Positions 9,636-18,041 of a stretch of DNA of 64,000 nucleotides are shown here, piece by piece; the first letter of the stretch is position 1, and every line of letters starts with the position of its first letter. The position numbers were made by a program, and so were the translations under genes. Under the pieces are notes generated by a model. That model did not search any database. It saw nothing but the letters and a program-made list of their open reading frames with translations, and was not told the DNA's origin. This DNA comes from Halococcus agarilyticus (GTDB lineage Archaea; Halobacteriota; Halobacteria; Halobacteriales; Halococcaceae), in NCBI RefSeq assembly GCF_000334895.1, contig NZ_BAFM01000006.1:111350-175349 (forward strand), given 5' to 3'.

Positions 9636-10379
9636 ATGTTCAACGCCATCGTGAGCGCCGGGACGCTCGGGACGGCGCTCGATTCGGTGAGCGTCCTGGT
9701 CGAGGAGTGTAAGATCCATCTCAACGACGACGGGATCGCGGTTCGAGCGGTGGACCCCGCGAACGTCGGGATGGTCGACCTCACGCTCTCGGAAGCGGCC
9801 TTCGAGTCCTACGAGGCCGACGGTGGCGTGATCGGCGTCAACCTCTCGCGGCTCCAGGACATCGCCGGAATGGCCGGCTCCGACGACCTCGTGCATCTCG
9901 AACTCGACGAGGAGACCCGCAAGCTCCACATCTCGATCGACGGCCTCGAATACACGCTCGCGCTGATCGACCCCGACTCCATCCGCCAGGAACCCGACAT
10001 CCCCGACCTCGACCTGCCCGCGACGATCGTGCTCGAAGGGCGGGACGTCAACCGTGCGGTGACGGCCGCCGACATGGTGAGCGACCACATCGCGCTCGGT
10101 GTGAACGAAGAGGACGAGCAGTTCTACGTCGACGCCGAGGGCGACACCGACGACGTCCACTTCGAGCTCGACCGCGACGACCTCATCGATCTCACCGTCG
10201 GCCCGGCGCACTCGCTGTACAGCCTCGACTACCTGAAGGACATGAACAAGGCGATCCCGAGCGACGCCGAGGTCACGCTCGATCTCGGCGAGGAGTTCCC
10301 CGTGAAGTTCCACTTCGACGTCGCCGAGGCCGAGGGCTCGGTCACGTTCATGCTCGCGCCACGGATCCAGTCGGACTAG
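9636..10379 (+). CDS. pcn: DNA polymerase sliding clamp (PCNA)
   Basis: This 247-residue protein is the usual size of archaeal PCNA, the homotrimeric ring that tethers polymerases, ligase and FEN1 to DNA. The N-terminus ([19 protein letters not shown]) and the helix/strand pattern with [17 protein letters not shown] are typical, as is the C-terminal [22 protein letters not shown]. It is strongly acidic, as expected for a salt-in halophile. It has its own TATA box, and a T-tract terminator element follows the stop codon. Confidence 0.96.
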   Translation: MFNAIVSAGTLGTALDSVSVLVEECKIHLNDDGIAVRAVDPANVGMVDLTLSEAAFESYEADGGVIGVNLSRLQDIAGMAGSDDLVHLELDEETRKLHISIDGLEYTLALIDPDSIRQEPDIPDLDLPATIVLEGRDVNRAVTAADMVSDHIALGVNEEDEQFYVDAEGDTDDVHFELDRDDLIDLTVGPAHSLYSLDYLKDMNKAIPSDAEVTLDLGEEFPVKFHFDVAEAEGSVTFMLAPRIQSD

Positions 10380-10390
10380 CCAGCTCCCAC

Positions 10391-10450
10391 CTTTTTACTT
10401 CGGGGAATCGCGCGCTCGCTCTGCTCGCGCGCTCAACCCCTCGCAAAAAT
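10391..10450. terminator. T-tract / GC palindrome / A-tract element between convergent pcn and decarboxylase genes
   Basis: Just after the pcn stop there is CTTTTTA (10391-10397), then a GC palindrome of CGCGCGCTCG / CTCGCGCG type, then GCAAAAAT at 10443-10449. The T-run would end + strand transcripts. The A-run reads as a T-run on the other strand and would end transcripts of the convergent decarboxylase gene. The same layout occurs at 25957 and, expanded, at 36351. Confidence 0.6.
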
Positions 10451-10537
10451 CTGGACCAAAAACTCCCGCTCGCTCCCTGCGGTCGCTCGCGGTGGGATTG
10501 CTTTCACTCCGCAACCGCCACGCATCCGCATCGCCGC

Positions 10538-11173
10538 CTACTCCCGAACCACGCGCGGCTGCGCCCGCTGCTCGGAAATTATGCCATCGCTCTCTGTGAG
10601 CACCGTTTCGCCGGCGACGACGCGCTCGCCCTTCCGTACGTCGAGGTCCGCGCGTTCGATCCTTTTGGGAAACACGATGTCGACCCGGCTCCCGAAGCTG
10701 ATGTGGCCGATCCGGTCGCCGCGCGCGATCTCGTCGCCCGGTTCGACCGACGGATGGATTCGTCGTGCGAACGCGCCAGCGATCTGGACGACCGCAAACT
10801 CGCCGCAGTCGATCTCGACGTTCTCGTTGCGGTCGGAGTCCTTCGAGAACGCCGGTCGATTCGCGCCCGGCGAGTGGCTTACCTCGCGCACCGTGCCCGC
10901 GAGCGGCGCACGGTTCACGTGGACGTCGGTGACGCCCATGTAGATCCCGACGCGGAGCCGCCCGTCCTCCCGGCGCACGACCGACACCCGGCCGTCGGCG
11001 GGCGCGACGATCCCCGATGACGGCACTTGCCGCTCGGGATCGCGGTGGAAGACGAGCACGAGACCGGCGAGCGCGAGCGCCGCCACGCCCGCAATGGGCG
11101 AGAGCAGGCCCGCGACTGGCGCGAGGACGAGCGCCGGCGCGGCGTACCGCCACGCGTGGGACGCGATCCGCAT
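10538..11173 (-). CDS. Archaetidylserine decarboxylase-type protein (phosphatidylserine decarboxylase family)
   Basis: A 211-residue phosphatidylserine decarboxylase family protein, the short single-domain form. Two hydrophobic helices open the protein, followed by VAPADGRVSVV, MGVTDVHVNRAPLAGTV and, near residue 160, HISFGSRVD, whose Gly-Ser bond is the self-cleavage site that creates the pyruvoyl cofactor. In haloarchaea such enzymes make archaetidylethanolamine, which is linked to archaeosortase-dependent anchoring of surface proteins. No archaeosortase or archaetidylserine synthase lies in the window. It is divergent from priL and convergent with pcn. Confidence 0.88.
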   Translation of the reverse strand: MRIASHAWRYAAPALVLAPVAGLLSPIAGVAALALAGLVLVFHRDPERQVPSSGIVAPADGRVSVVRREDGRLRVGIYMGVTDVHVNRAPLAGTVREVSHSPGANRPAFSKDSDRNENVEIDCGEFAVVQIAGAFARRIHPSVEPGDEIARGDRIGHISFGSRVDIVFPKRIERADLDVRKGERVVAGETVLTESDGIISEQRAQPRVVRE

Positions 11174-11281
11174 CGATACTCGCTATTTCCATCGGAAAGG
11201 AATGTCTTCCGGTCCGAGCGGGACCCCGCCGAACCATCCCACCTCCCTCCACCATCGCACCCCATCCCATCGACCACCGCA

Positions 11282-11288
11282 CTTATTG
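11282..11288 (+). promoter_or_regulatory. Probable TATA box of priL
   Basis: CTTATTG stands out as AT-rich in the gap between the divergent decarboxylase and priL genes and lies about 27 bp ahead of the ATG at 11313. That spacing fits a leaderless transcript. The match to a TATA consensus is weak. Confidence 0.4.
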
Positions 11289-11312
11289 AACGCGCCGCGC
11301 AACGGACGACGG

Positions 11313-12425
11313 ATGGAACGCCGCCACGCCCGCTACCCGTTTCTCGACGCGGCCCGCGAGGCGGTCGAACGCGCCGACGTCGACCTGCTCGCCATCGCTC
11401 GCGACGAGGAGCGGGTGGTCGACCGCGCCACCGAACGTGTCGAGCGCGCTCTCACGGACGGGACGATCGGCGACCCCCGGCGGAGCACGCGCGTCGAACT
11501 CCTCTCGTATCCGCTCGCGCGCGTGCTCGTCTCGCTGGTCGACGAGCACGTCCTGATCCGAAAGTACGCCCGCGCCGAGGCCAGCGCCGCCCACGAACGC
11601 TTCGAGACGGCCGCCGCCGACGCGGAACTCAAGAGCACCCGCGACGACCGCGTGACCACGACCGAACTCCTCGCCGAGTTCGACCTCGCCCGCCACGTCC
11701 ACGCCGTCAGCGGCACAGACTCCGTCGGTGATGGGGACGGAGCCGGGACCGGGGAGGACGCGTATCGGGTCGATGTCGGCGCGTATCTCGGTCTCGCCGC
11801 CGACATGTGGGGCGACGAATGGCGGCTGGTCAATCGCACGCTCGCCGAGGGCCGCGTCCCGATCACCCACACCGAACTCGGCGATCTCCTCGAAAAAGCG
11901 ATCGAACGCCGGATCGCCGACGGCCTCCCGCTCACGGTGCCCGAATCGGTCGGCGACCTCCTCGAAGACGCCGAGGCCGGTATCCGGGAAACCCTCTCCG
12001 AGCTCGAACTCACCCGCGAGATCGACACCGTGGTGCCCGACCTCTTCCCACCCTGTATGCGCGCACTCCTGGATTCGGTCCGGAAGGGCGAACACCTCGA
12101 ACACCACTCGCGCTTCGCGATCACGGCGTTCCTGACTTCGATCGGGATGACGACCGACGAGATCGTGGAGTTCTACTCGGTGAACCCGGGTTTCGGCGAG
12201 GAGATGACCCGCTACCAGACCGACCACATCCGCGGCGAGACCAGCCCCACGGAGTACTCGCCGCCGTCGTGTGCCACGATGCAGTCCTACGGCGACTGCG
12301 TCAACATGGACGACCGGTGTGAGACGATCTCACATCCGATGGCGTACTACGAGGGCGCGCTCGACGACGCCGACGACGACGAGATCGCCGACTGGCGCGA
12401 GACCGAAGCCGACGCCGACGCCTGA
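11313..12425 (+). CDS. priL: DNA primase large subunit PriL
   Basis: Regulatory large subunit of the archaeal/eukaryotic-type primase, 370 residues. It partners the catalytic PriS to make primers. The N-terminal half is helical. The C-terminal part carries four conserved cysteines that bind a 4Fe-4S cluster: one in DLFPPCMRALLD, then SCATMQSYGDC and RCETISHP. The tail is acidic. The chosen ATG begins MERRHARYPFLDAAREAV, the typical PriL start. A TTG at 11286 would add nine residues. priS is not in the window. Confidence 0.93.
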   Translation: MERRHARYPFLDAAREAVERADVDLLAIARDEERVVDRATERVERALTDGTIGDPRRSTRVELLSYPLARVLVSLVDEHVLIRKYARAEASAAHERFETAAADAELKSTRDDRVTTTELLAEFDLARHVHAVSGTDSVGDGDGAGTGEDAYRVDVGAYLGLAADMWGDEWRLVNRTLAEGRVPITHTELGDLLEKAIERRIADGLPLTVPESVGDLLEDAEAGIRETLSELELTREIDTVVPDLFPPCMRALLDSVRKGEHLEHHSRFAITAFLTSIGMTTDEIVEFYSVNPGFGEEMTRYQTDHIRGETSPTEYSPPSCATMQSYGDCVNMDDRCETISHPMAYYEGALDDADDDEIADWRETEADADA

Positions 12426-12469
12426 CCGGCGAGCCGTGGCCACCGGTCGCCACGCCGATCGAACCGTCT

Positions 12470-12658
12470 CTACTGCCTCGAGAGCCAGTAGCCAGTCGCC
12501 ACCATCACCGCCACGAAGAACACGAGGCTCCCGACCAGCGCGAACCCACCCGCGCCCTCGAGGTTCGGGTACATCAGACCGACGGCCACGATCGCCACGA
12601 GAAACAGCACGACCGCAGTGGTAGAGACGGCAGCCTCGACGAACGTCTCCCGTTCCAT
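12470..12658 (-). CDS. Small membrane protein, function unknown
   Basis: A 62-residue protein with two predicted membrane helices (VVLFLVAIVAVGLMYP and FALVGSLVFFVAVMVATGY) and a short charged N-terminus, MERETFVEAAVS. The internal ATG at 12658 is preferred to a start at 12727, because the upstream residues are basic and look like untranslated DNA. It sits convergent to priL. I do not recognise a named family with certainty. Short two-helix proteins of this kind are common in haloarchaea. Confidence 0.65.
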   Translation of the reverse strand: MERETFVEAAVSTTAVVLFLVAIVAVGLMYPNLEGAGGFALVGSLVFFVAVMVATGYWLSRQ

Positions 12659-12786
12659 ACGCATGCTTTCGGCGGACGCGAGAAAAGCGCGTCGAAGTCG
12701 ACGGGCGAGGGGTTTAGGATACTCCAACCCCTATTTCGTTTGTAGACGGAACCAGCGATAGTGGCGATCAAACCGTCGACAGAACC

Positions 12787-13425
12787 ATGACACACACTCG
12801 AAACACACCCGTGTCACGAAAGCAGTCACTCGTTCCCGATCTCGATGGGATGGCCGACCGGGCCGCCCGTGCGTGGCGCGAACGCATGGCAGTCGACCCG
12901 CTCGGCGGCGGGCGGTACGTCGTCGAGAGCACGAGCGATGCGACCTACGTCGTCTCGCTCCCCGGAAGCCGATGTTCGTGTCCCGACCACACCATCCGCA
13001 ACGAGCGGTGCAAACACCTCCGACGGGTCGCGATCGAAGTCACCGAGGGCCGGGTCCCACCGCCCGGATTCCGCGCCGCCGACTGTCTCGCCTGCGGTCG
13101 TGAGACGTTCGTTCCCGACGCGATCCGGCTCCCACTCTGTCCTACCTGCGGGTTCGAACCCGGTGATCGGGTTCGTGACCGTGAGACCGGCGATCTGCTC
13201 ACCGTGGTCGCCGTCGCCGATCGCCGGGCCGACGAGGTCGAGATCGAAGCGTTGGATGCGACCGTCGCGGCCCACCCATCGAACCGTGCCTACGATCCTG
13301 CCGAGCCGGTCGTCGAAGCCGTCTATCCGGGTAGCGAACAGCGGTACTCGTTCCCTCGATCGCGGCTCGTCCGGCGACCACGGGCCGCGAGCGCCGGTGA
13401 CGCCTCACCCACCGCGACCGGGTGA
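12787..13425 (+). CDS. SWIM zinc-finger protein
   Basis: A 212-residue protein. Residues about 40-85 form a SWIM zinc finger with the pattern C-x-C-x(n)-C-x-H: CSCPDHTIRNERCKHLRR. This is a nucleic-acid or protein binding module. A second cysteine pair set follows, CLACGRETF and CPTCGFEPG, which looks like a zinc ribbon. The C-terminus is a small beta-rich region with a basic end. The role is unknown; DNA repair or transcription links are known for other SWIM proteins. It is a lone + strand gene with a GC-rich, unremarkable promoter region. Confidence 0.82.
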   Translation: MTHTRNTPVSRKQSLVPDLDGMADRAARAWRERMAVDPLGGGRYVVESTSDATYVVSLPGSRCSCPDHTIRNERCKHLRRVAIEVTEGRVPPPGFRAADCLACGRETFVPDAIRLPLCPTCGFEPGDRVRDRETGDLLTVVAVADRRADEVEIEALDATVAAHPSNRAYDPAEPVVEAVYPGSEQRYSFPRSRLVRRPRAASAGDASPTATG

Positions 13426-13483
13426 GTCACCGACCCAAGCCACGGGTCCGAGCCGTTTTGCCGGTCGCGCTGCGAGCCATCAC

Positions 13484-13582
13484 ATGACCGACTCGTGGCA
13501 AGGGTTGTTCGATCGCGCGGACGACCACGACGTGACGCTCGACGCCCTCCAAGCCGTGCTTGCGGAGCGCCGGGATGGATGA
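13484..13582 (+). CDS. Putative 32-residue microprotein coupled to the PIN-like gene
   Basis: A very short reading frame with a clean ATG. Its product is acidic and helical (SWQGLFDRADDHDVTLDALQ then AVLAERR). The stop codon overlaps the start of the next gene (ATG at 13575) by eight bases, which is typical of translationally coupled pairs. The composition matches real haloarchaeal coding sequence. It could be a small partner of the PIN-like protein. Evidence is limited to context and composition. Confidence 0.5.
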   Translation: MTDSWQGLFDRADDHDVTLDALQAVLAERRDG

Positions 13583-14045
13583 GCCGAATCCGGCGCGAGT
13601 CGTCGCCGATGCCGACGTGCTCGCGGCGGACCTCCTCGTCGGCGGCCCCGCACGTACCGCGCTCGACATCGTTCGGAGCCACTCGTGGGTCGATCTCGTG
13701 GCGAGCGATCCGCTGCTCGACGACTGCGAGGCGGTCGTGGCGACACTTGCCGATGTCGACCTCGCGGCCGACCATCGCGACAAGCTCGCCGCCCTCCGGA
13801 TGCGCGTCACCCATCCCGAGGACGATCATCCCGCGATTGCGTCGGCGGCGGCGGGCGACGCCGCCCACGTCCTCTCGTTCGACAATCGCCTCCAGGGAGC
13901 CGCGGCCGGCGTCGAGATCCGCTCACACGTCGCCACCAGCGTCAAGGACCCCGCCGCCTTCGCCCGTCTGTTCGATCCTGAGCGGCTGTGGCCGGTCGTC
14001 GGCGACGACAAGTATCCCGGCCCGGACCGTGACCCGCGGGCGTAA
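13575..14045 (+). CDS. PIN-like domain protein, function unknown
   Basis: A 156-residue protein that reads like a divergent PIN nuclease fold. An early acidic strand VVADADVLAADLLVGG is followed by helices, then a late acidic helix region (RVTHPEDDHPAIASAAAGD) and the strand AHVLSFDNRL, comparable to the vLTrD.dl element of PIN domains. Acidic residues suitable for metal binding are present at the expected ends, but spacing to a canonical PIN is loose. The ATG at 13575 is preferred over a TTG at 13560. It overlaps the 32-residue frame in front. Confidence 0.65.
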   Translation: MDEPNPARVVADADVLAADLLVGGPARTALDIVRSHSWVDLVASDPLLDDCEAVVATLADVDLAADHRDKLAALRMRVTHPEDDHPAIASAAAGDAAHVLSFDNRLQGAAAGVEIRSHVATSVKDPAAFARLFDPERLWPVVGDDKYPGPDRDPRA

Positions 14046-14048
14046 CCG

Positions 14049-14243
14049 TCAGTTCGTCTCGGGCAGTTGTGCGCGAACAGCGCTGCGTGTGATCAGATAA
14101 CACGGTGGCGCGAGGACGACAGCGACGAAGACGACCGCGCCGAGCAGGACGGCATCACCCCGAAACATCCAGAGCCCGACGGCGAGCATCACGAGTGCGT
14201 ACACGACGGCCGTCGCCGCGGCAACCCCGGTTGCGCGATCCAT
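14049..14243 (-). CDS. Small two-helix membrane protein, function unknown
   Basis: A 64-residue protein with two hydrophobic helices (AAATAVVYALVMLAVGLWMF and AVLLGAVVFVAVVLAPPCYLI), a short MDRATG start and a polar C-terminus. It is convergent with the PIN-like gene with only three bases between the stop codons. No family is recognised. The gene is supported by the clean hydrophobic pattern and G/C third positions. Confidence 0.6.
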   Translation of the reverse strand: MDRATGVAAATAVVYALVMLAVGLWMFRGDAVLLGAVVFVAVVLAPPCYLITRSAVRAQLPETN

Positions 14244-14324
14244 AGTTCCATACGTCACGGACTGACAATGGATTTTTCGTCGATGGTGCTATCGAGATGT
14301 CACACAGCGAGATAGCTCCGTGTC

Positions 14325-14783
14325 TCACAGTTCTTTGCGCATCTCGACGACCGCCAACCCGCCAGGGCTCTCGCCCTCGCTCACCCGCTCGTAGCCCGCC
14401 CGCTCGTAGAACCCGACGGCGTTCAGCGATGACTGGAGGGAGAGCGCCGAATACCCCTGGCCGCGGGCGTATCCCTCCAGCTCGGCGAGCAGCGCGCTGC
14501 CGACGCCGTGGCCCGCGTGCTCGGGATGGACGTAGACCGCGTGGACCTCGCCCGCGCCGAGGACGACGTGGCCGAACCCCGCGACCTCGCTCTCGCGAAC
14601 CGCGATGGTGAAGTGTTCGTCCGCGGTGTCGACGTCGTAATCGTCCGGCGAGCGGTCGTCGGCTTTCGCCCACTTCCGAACCTGGTCGACATCGTAGCCA
14701 TCGGGACCGAACGCCTCGACGGCGGCCGCGTGGAGGGCGGGCAGTGCGGTGCGGTCCTCACGGGTCGCGGGGCGGACGTACAT
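14325..14783 (-). CDS. GNAT family N-acetyltransferase
   Basis: A 152-residue acetyltransferase of the GNAT fold. The start MYVRPATREDRTALPALH is typical beta1-alpha1. The acetyl-CoA binding motif A appears as VYVHPEHAGHGVGSALLAEL (Q/R-x-x-G-x-G/A variant HAGHGVG), and GFYERAGYE is the usual C-terminal motif. The substrate cannot be predicted. It stands alone, with copy B of the dispersed repeat in its upstream gap. Confidence 0.87.
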   Translation of the reverse strand: MYVRPATREDRTALPALHAAAVEAFGPDGYDVDQVRKWAKADDRSPDDYDVDTADEHFTIAVRESEVAGFGHVVLGAGEVHAVYVHPEHAGHGVGSALLAELEGYARGQGYSALSLQSSLNAVGFYERAGYERVSEGESPGGLAVVEMRKEL

Positions 14784-14879
14784 ACCGTGGTTTCCGGTTG
14801 AGCGTACTCGTATCGCGCGATCGTGCAGCGGTAGCTGTCGGGTACCTCTCTGTCGGAGGTTCGTCCATCTGTGACGGCG

Positions 14880-15010
14880 GTGGCGCGCGGGAGCGCATGG
14901 AATGCGCGACTCGCGCGAGGGATGACTGAGTGATACGAACGGAGTGAGCAAACGAAGGAATCGGCTGGGGAGGCGTGTGGCTGCGGTCTCTCAGTTGTGT
15001 CGTGATTCGT
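14880..15010 (+). repeat. Dispersed intergenic repeat family 1, copy B
   Basis: Second copy of the repeat. It contains GGCGCGCGGGAGCGC, CGCGACTCGCGCGAGGGATGA, the core AATCGGCTGGGGAGGCGTGT and the end GTCTCTCAGTTGTGTCG TGATTCGT. The first two blocks can fold into a hairpin with CGCGCG arms. It fills much of the 394 bp gap between the GNAT gene and rdgB, where I see no other gene, and lies about 170 bp behind the 3' end of rdgB. Confidence 0.8.
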
Positions 15011-15177
15011 CACAGATGTGTCGGCTGCTGTCGCCGGGTTTCGTATGGTATCCGCGAATGTCCGGCTATCTCTCTGGCATGGCACGTGGCGAACGCTGCG
15101 ACGTGTCTGATTCGCCTCACTCTCGTTCGGCGAACCACCGCCAAAACGGTCGCTCGCTTCGCTTGCCCGACGAGGTA

Positions 15178-15849
15178 TCACTCGCTTCGCTCGTGATACC
15201 ACTCACCGAACTTCGCGAGCGCGCGACCGCGGTGTGAGATAGCGTTTTTCTCCGCAGTACTCATCTCCGCCATCGTCTGCCCGTCGTGCTCGAAGATCGG
15301 ATCGTAGCCGAACCCGCCGTCGCCTCGTGGCTCGACGATCCGGCCGCGGACCACGCCTTCGAACAGTTTGACCGGCGGGCCGCTCGGATTGCTGCCGTCG
15401 TCTGCGTCCTCGTCGCCCGCTCTCTCGTCCTCATCGGGTCCCGCCGCAGCCGCAGTCACGCGGTCGCCCCGTTCGACGGGATCGGGACTGGCGGCGAACT
15501 CCTCGCCGTCGCAGTACGCGATCACGCACCGGAAGGCCGCCCGGTCGTCCTGATCCTCGTCGCGCTCGCGGGCGGCGAGTCGTCCGACACCCTCGATCCC
15601 GACCGTGTCCTCGACGTACGAGGAGTATGGTCCGGGGAATCCCCCGAGCGCGTCGACGAACAGTCCGGCGTCGTCGACGATCACCGGCTCGCCGGCGTGG
15701 GCGTGGGCCTCGCGCGCGCCCCTCGCGGCGATGTCGGCGAGGCTGTCGCTCTGGATCTCGGTGTACTCGTACGCGAGCGCCGACACGTCGTCGAGATACT
15801 CGCGGGCCTCGGCGACCTTCCCCTCGTTGGTGGTGACGTAGCGGAGCAC
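15178..15849 (-). CDS. rdgB: XTP/dITP pyrophosphatase (RdgB/HAM1 family)
   Basis: A 223-residue house-cleaning enzyme that hydrolyses non-canonical purine NTPs (ITP, XTP, dITP) to keep them out of DNA and RNA. Family motifs are VTTNEGKVAEAREYL at the N-terminus, VIVDDAGLFVDALGGFPGPY near residue 60 and the C-terminal FGYDPIFEHDGQTMAEMSTAEK plus NAISHRGRA. The start is a GTG at 15849 (LRYVTTNEGK follows). About 30 acidic residues (roughly 140-170, with DEDERAGDEDADDG) are inserted before the LFEG strand and are unusual. The last codons lie in a palindrome, GGTATCAC / GTGATACC. It is the last gene of the S24e operon. Confidence 0.9.
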   Translation of the reverse strand: MLRYVTTNEGKVAEAREYLDDVSALAYEYTEIQSDSLADIAARGAREAHAHAGEPVIVDDAGLFVDALGGFPGPYSSYVEDTVGIEGVGRLAARERDEDQDDRAAFRCVIAYCDGEEFAASPDPVERGDRVTAAAAGPDEDERAGDEDADDGSNPSGPPVKLFEGVVRGRIVEPRGDGGFGYDPIFEHDGQTMAEMSTAEKNAISHRGRALAKFGEWYHERSE

Positions 15850-15887
15850 GTGCGATGGGGGACGCTCGGGGAGAAGTAGCCGTCGGT

Positions 15888-16157
15888 TCAGTCGACCACG
15901 ACCTCGACCGGTTCCTCGTCGGCCTCGCCCGCCTCGTCCCCGGAGCGGTTCTCCTGGGCGAGCAGCGCGGCGACGACCGCGAGCACGATCCACGACCGCC
16001 AGTTGGCGAGGTTGAGGGTGTAGCCGATCCCGAACGGCTTCTCGACCAGCATCTCCTCACCTGGCTGCCAGTACGCCGAGAGCATCCGGCCGAGGCTCGG
16101 CCGCTCGAAGTTGTACGGGACACCGAAGATCTCGCCCGACGATGGTCTGTCGGCCAT
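15888..16157 (-). CDS. DUF5808-type small membrane protein
   Basis: An 89-residue protein. The central part, GVPYNFERPSLGRMLSAYWQ then EKPFGIGYTLNLANW, matches what I know of the haloarchaeal DUF5808 family. One hydrophobic helix (WIVLAVVAALLA) and an acidic tail follow. Function is unknown. It sits 31 bp behind the Kae1-Bud32 gene and 38 bp ahead of rdgB, so it is probably co-transcribed with both. Confidence 0.75.
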   Translation of the reverse strand: MADRPSSGEIFGVPYNFERPSLGRMLSAYWQPGEEMLVEKPFGIGYTLNLANWRSWIVLAVVAALLAQENRSGDEAGEADEEPVEVVVD

Positions 16158-16188
16158 GTCCCCGCTACGGCGGCCCCCGTTAAGTGAT

Positions 16189-17880
16189 TTACTGGTATCT
16201 GCCCCGGCCCTCGATCTCGCGGAGGCGATCGAGCACGTCAGGGTTCCCCGCCTCCTCGTAGCCCTCCTCGAAGGCCGCACGGAGTGGATCGGGCGCAGCG
16301 GCCGTCCCGTCGAGACTTCGTTCGAACACGTGGAGATCCATCGCGTAGTCCTCGACGCTGTCGGTGTGATAGCCGAGCCCGAAGTCGATCAGGTAGGTCA
16401 GCTCGTCGCCCACGTCGCCATCCCCTTCGTCCCCGCCGCCGGACGCCGACGGAGCACTCACTCGGACGTTCCGCGTCGTGGGATCGCCGTGGACGAACCC
16501 TGCGGCGTGAAGTGTTGCGAGGTGTTCGGCCACCATTCGCACTTCCTGCCCACCGCGTGCGGCGGTGGCGTCGGAGTCGTCGTCGCCCGACTCGACGATC
16601 TCGCGCAGGTCACACTCGCCAACGCGTTCCAGCGTCAGCGCCGCTTCGTGGGTGTCGACATCGTGGACGACCGGCGTCGGCACGCCTTCGCGCCGCGCCG
16701 CGCTCGTGAGACGCGCTTCCTGGACGATTCGGTCGCGGCGCAGCCGTTCGTCGAGCTCCGGATAGCGGTAGGCCTTCGGGCGACGGCGTTTCACGACGTG
16801 ATTACCCGCGATCTCGACAGTCGCCTCGGCACCCTGGTACGCGTCGACGCTTCCGGTCTCGCGCGCCGTGCCGTTCCGGCGTTCTTCGGTGGTCGCGCGT
16901 CCGCCGCTGTCCTCGCGCCACGTCACGGGTACGTCGTCGGGTCTGAATCCCGAATCCACACGCGAGTCGGCAATCGCGATGGTGTCGCCCGCGGCGGCCA
17001 TTTTCGCGCCGAGCACCGCGATCATCCCGGCGTTGTCCCGAAGGAAGCGTGCTTCGGGCGCGAAGAAGTCCGCACCGCGCGCCTCGCACATCGTCTCCAG
17101 CATCTCCTGCAACCGCGCGTTCTGGCCGACTCCCCCACCGAGGACGAGTTCCGAGGATCGAGTCAGCGAGAGCGCGCGCTCGGCGACTTCGGTTAACATC
17201 CCGAAGACGGTCTCCTGGAGCGAGAAACAGACGTCTTCGACAGGTATGTCCTCGTCGACGGCCGCCTTGGCTGCGCTCATGATCCCCGAGAAGGAAAAAT
17301 CCATCCCGGTGACGACGTAGGGGAGATCGACGTACTCGCCCTCGGCCGCCGCGCGCTCGATCTTCGGCCCGCCCGGATGGGACCAGCCGACGTGGCGGGT
17401 GAACTTATCGAGCGCGTTCCCCACTCCCGTGTCGGTGGTCTCGCCGAGGATCCGATACCGGCCGTTGGTGTAGCCGAGGACGTGGGCGTTCGCGCCGCTC
17501 GCGTTCAGACACACAGGTGAGGCGAACCCCGATCGGTGTCGTCCGATCTCGGCGTGAGCGAGCATGTGGTTCACGCCGACGAGCGGGACGTCGAGCGACC
17601 CGGCGAGCGCGCGTGCCGCCGTCCCGGCGATCCGGAGGCAGGGGCCGAGTCCGGGCCCCCGCGAGAACGCGACCGCGTCGATCGGCCCGTCAGCCGCATC
17701 GAGCGCCGTTTCGACTACCGAAGGAATCGCCTCGCGCATGTGTTCGGCGGCCTCGCGCGGGTGGATACCGCCGCTTTCGGGAAGGTAGGCGTCAGTCTCG
17801 ATCGAGACCTCGTCGGTCGCGGTGTCGTGGTACGCCGCGCTCGCGGCCCACGCGGTGCCCTCGATGCCGAGCACGCGCAT
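16189..17880 (-). CDS. kae1-bud32: Kae1-Bud32 fusion, tRNA threonylcarbamoyladenosine (t6A) synthesis
   Basis: A 563-residue bifunctional protein of the KEOPS complex, which makes the universal t6A37 modification on ANN-decoding tRNAs. The N-terminal Kae1 domain (ASKHA fold, residues 1 to about 330) has the metal-binding motif NHMLAHAEI near residue 105 and the nucleotide loops of the family. The C-terminal Bud32 kinase/ATPase domain (about 345-560) has VVKRRRPKAYR, the catalytic loop VHGDPTTRN near 460 and IDFGLG near 498. Fusion of the two is common in euryarchaea. It is preceded by S24e and S27ae genes, a conserved archaeal order. Confidence 0.95.
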   Translation of the reverse strand: MRVLGIEGTAWAASAAYHDTATDEVSIETDAYLPESGGIHPREAAEHMREAIPSVVETALDAADGPIDAVAFSRGPGLGPCLRIAGTAARALAGSLDVPLVGVNHMLAHAEIGRHRSGFASPVCLNASGANAHVLGYTNGRYRILGETTDTGVGNALDKFTRHVGWSHPGGPKIERAAAEGEYVDLPYVVTGMDFSFSGIMSAAKAAVDEDIPVEDVCFSLQETVFGMLTEVAERALSLTRSSELVLGGGVGQNARLQEMLETMCEARGADFFAPEARFLRDNAGMIAVLGAKMAAAGDTIAIADSRVDSGFRPDDVPVTWREDSGGRATTEERRNGTARETGSVDAYQGAEATVEIAGNHVVKRRRPKAYRYPELDERLRRDRIVQEARLTSAARREGVPTPVVHDVDTHEAALTLERVGECDLREIVESGDDDSDATAARGGQEVRMVAEHLATLHAAGFVHGDPTTRNVRVSAPSASGGGDEGDGDVGDELTYLIDFGLGYHTDSVEDYAMDLHVFERSLDGTAAAPDPLRAAFEEGYEEAGNPDVLDRLREIEGRGRYQ

Positions 17881-17906
17881 CGTGTCCCTCGTTCACTCAG
17901 CCGGCG

Positions 17907-18041
17907 TCAGTTCCACTCGGTGTAGTCACACCGACCGCAGTGGAGGCGGTCGCCGTGGGCCGCGAGAAACGCGTCGCCACACCGGGGGCACTGCTCGCGG
18001 TCGGTCTCTCCCTCTTCGTCGTAGATCTCGTAGCGCGTCAT
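17907..18041 (-). CDS. rps27ae: 30S ribosomal protein S27ae
   Basis: A 44-residue zinc-ribbon ribosomal protein. Two cysteine pairs, CPRCGDAF and HCGRCDY, form the zinc site of the S31e/S27ae family. The protein starts [17 protein letters not shown] and ends YTEWN, as in other haloarchaea. It starts directly after the S24e stop codon with no gap and is followed 26 bp later by Kae1-Bud32. Confidence 0.93.
   Translation of the reverse strand: MTRYEIYDEEGETDREQCPRCGDAFLAAHGDRLHCGRCDYTEWN

Noticed and set aside
13144..13165. tRNA T-arm-like GGGTTCGAACCC
   Set aside because: It lies within the SWIM protein reading frame and encodes CGFEPG. No acceptor, D-arm or anticodon arm can be built around it.
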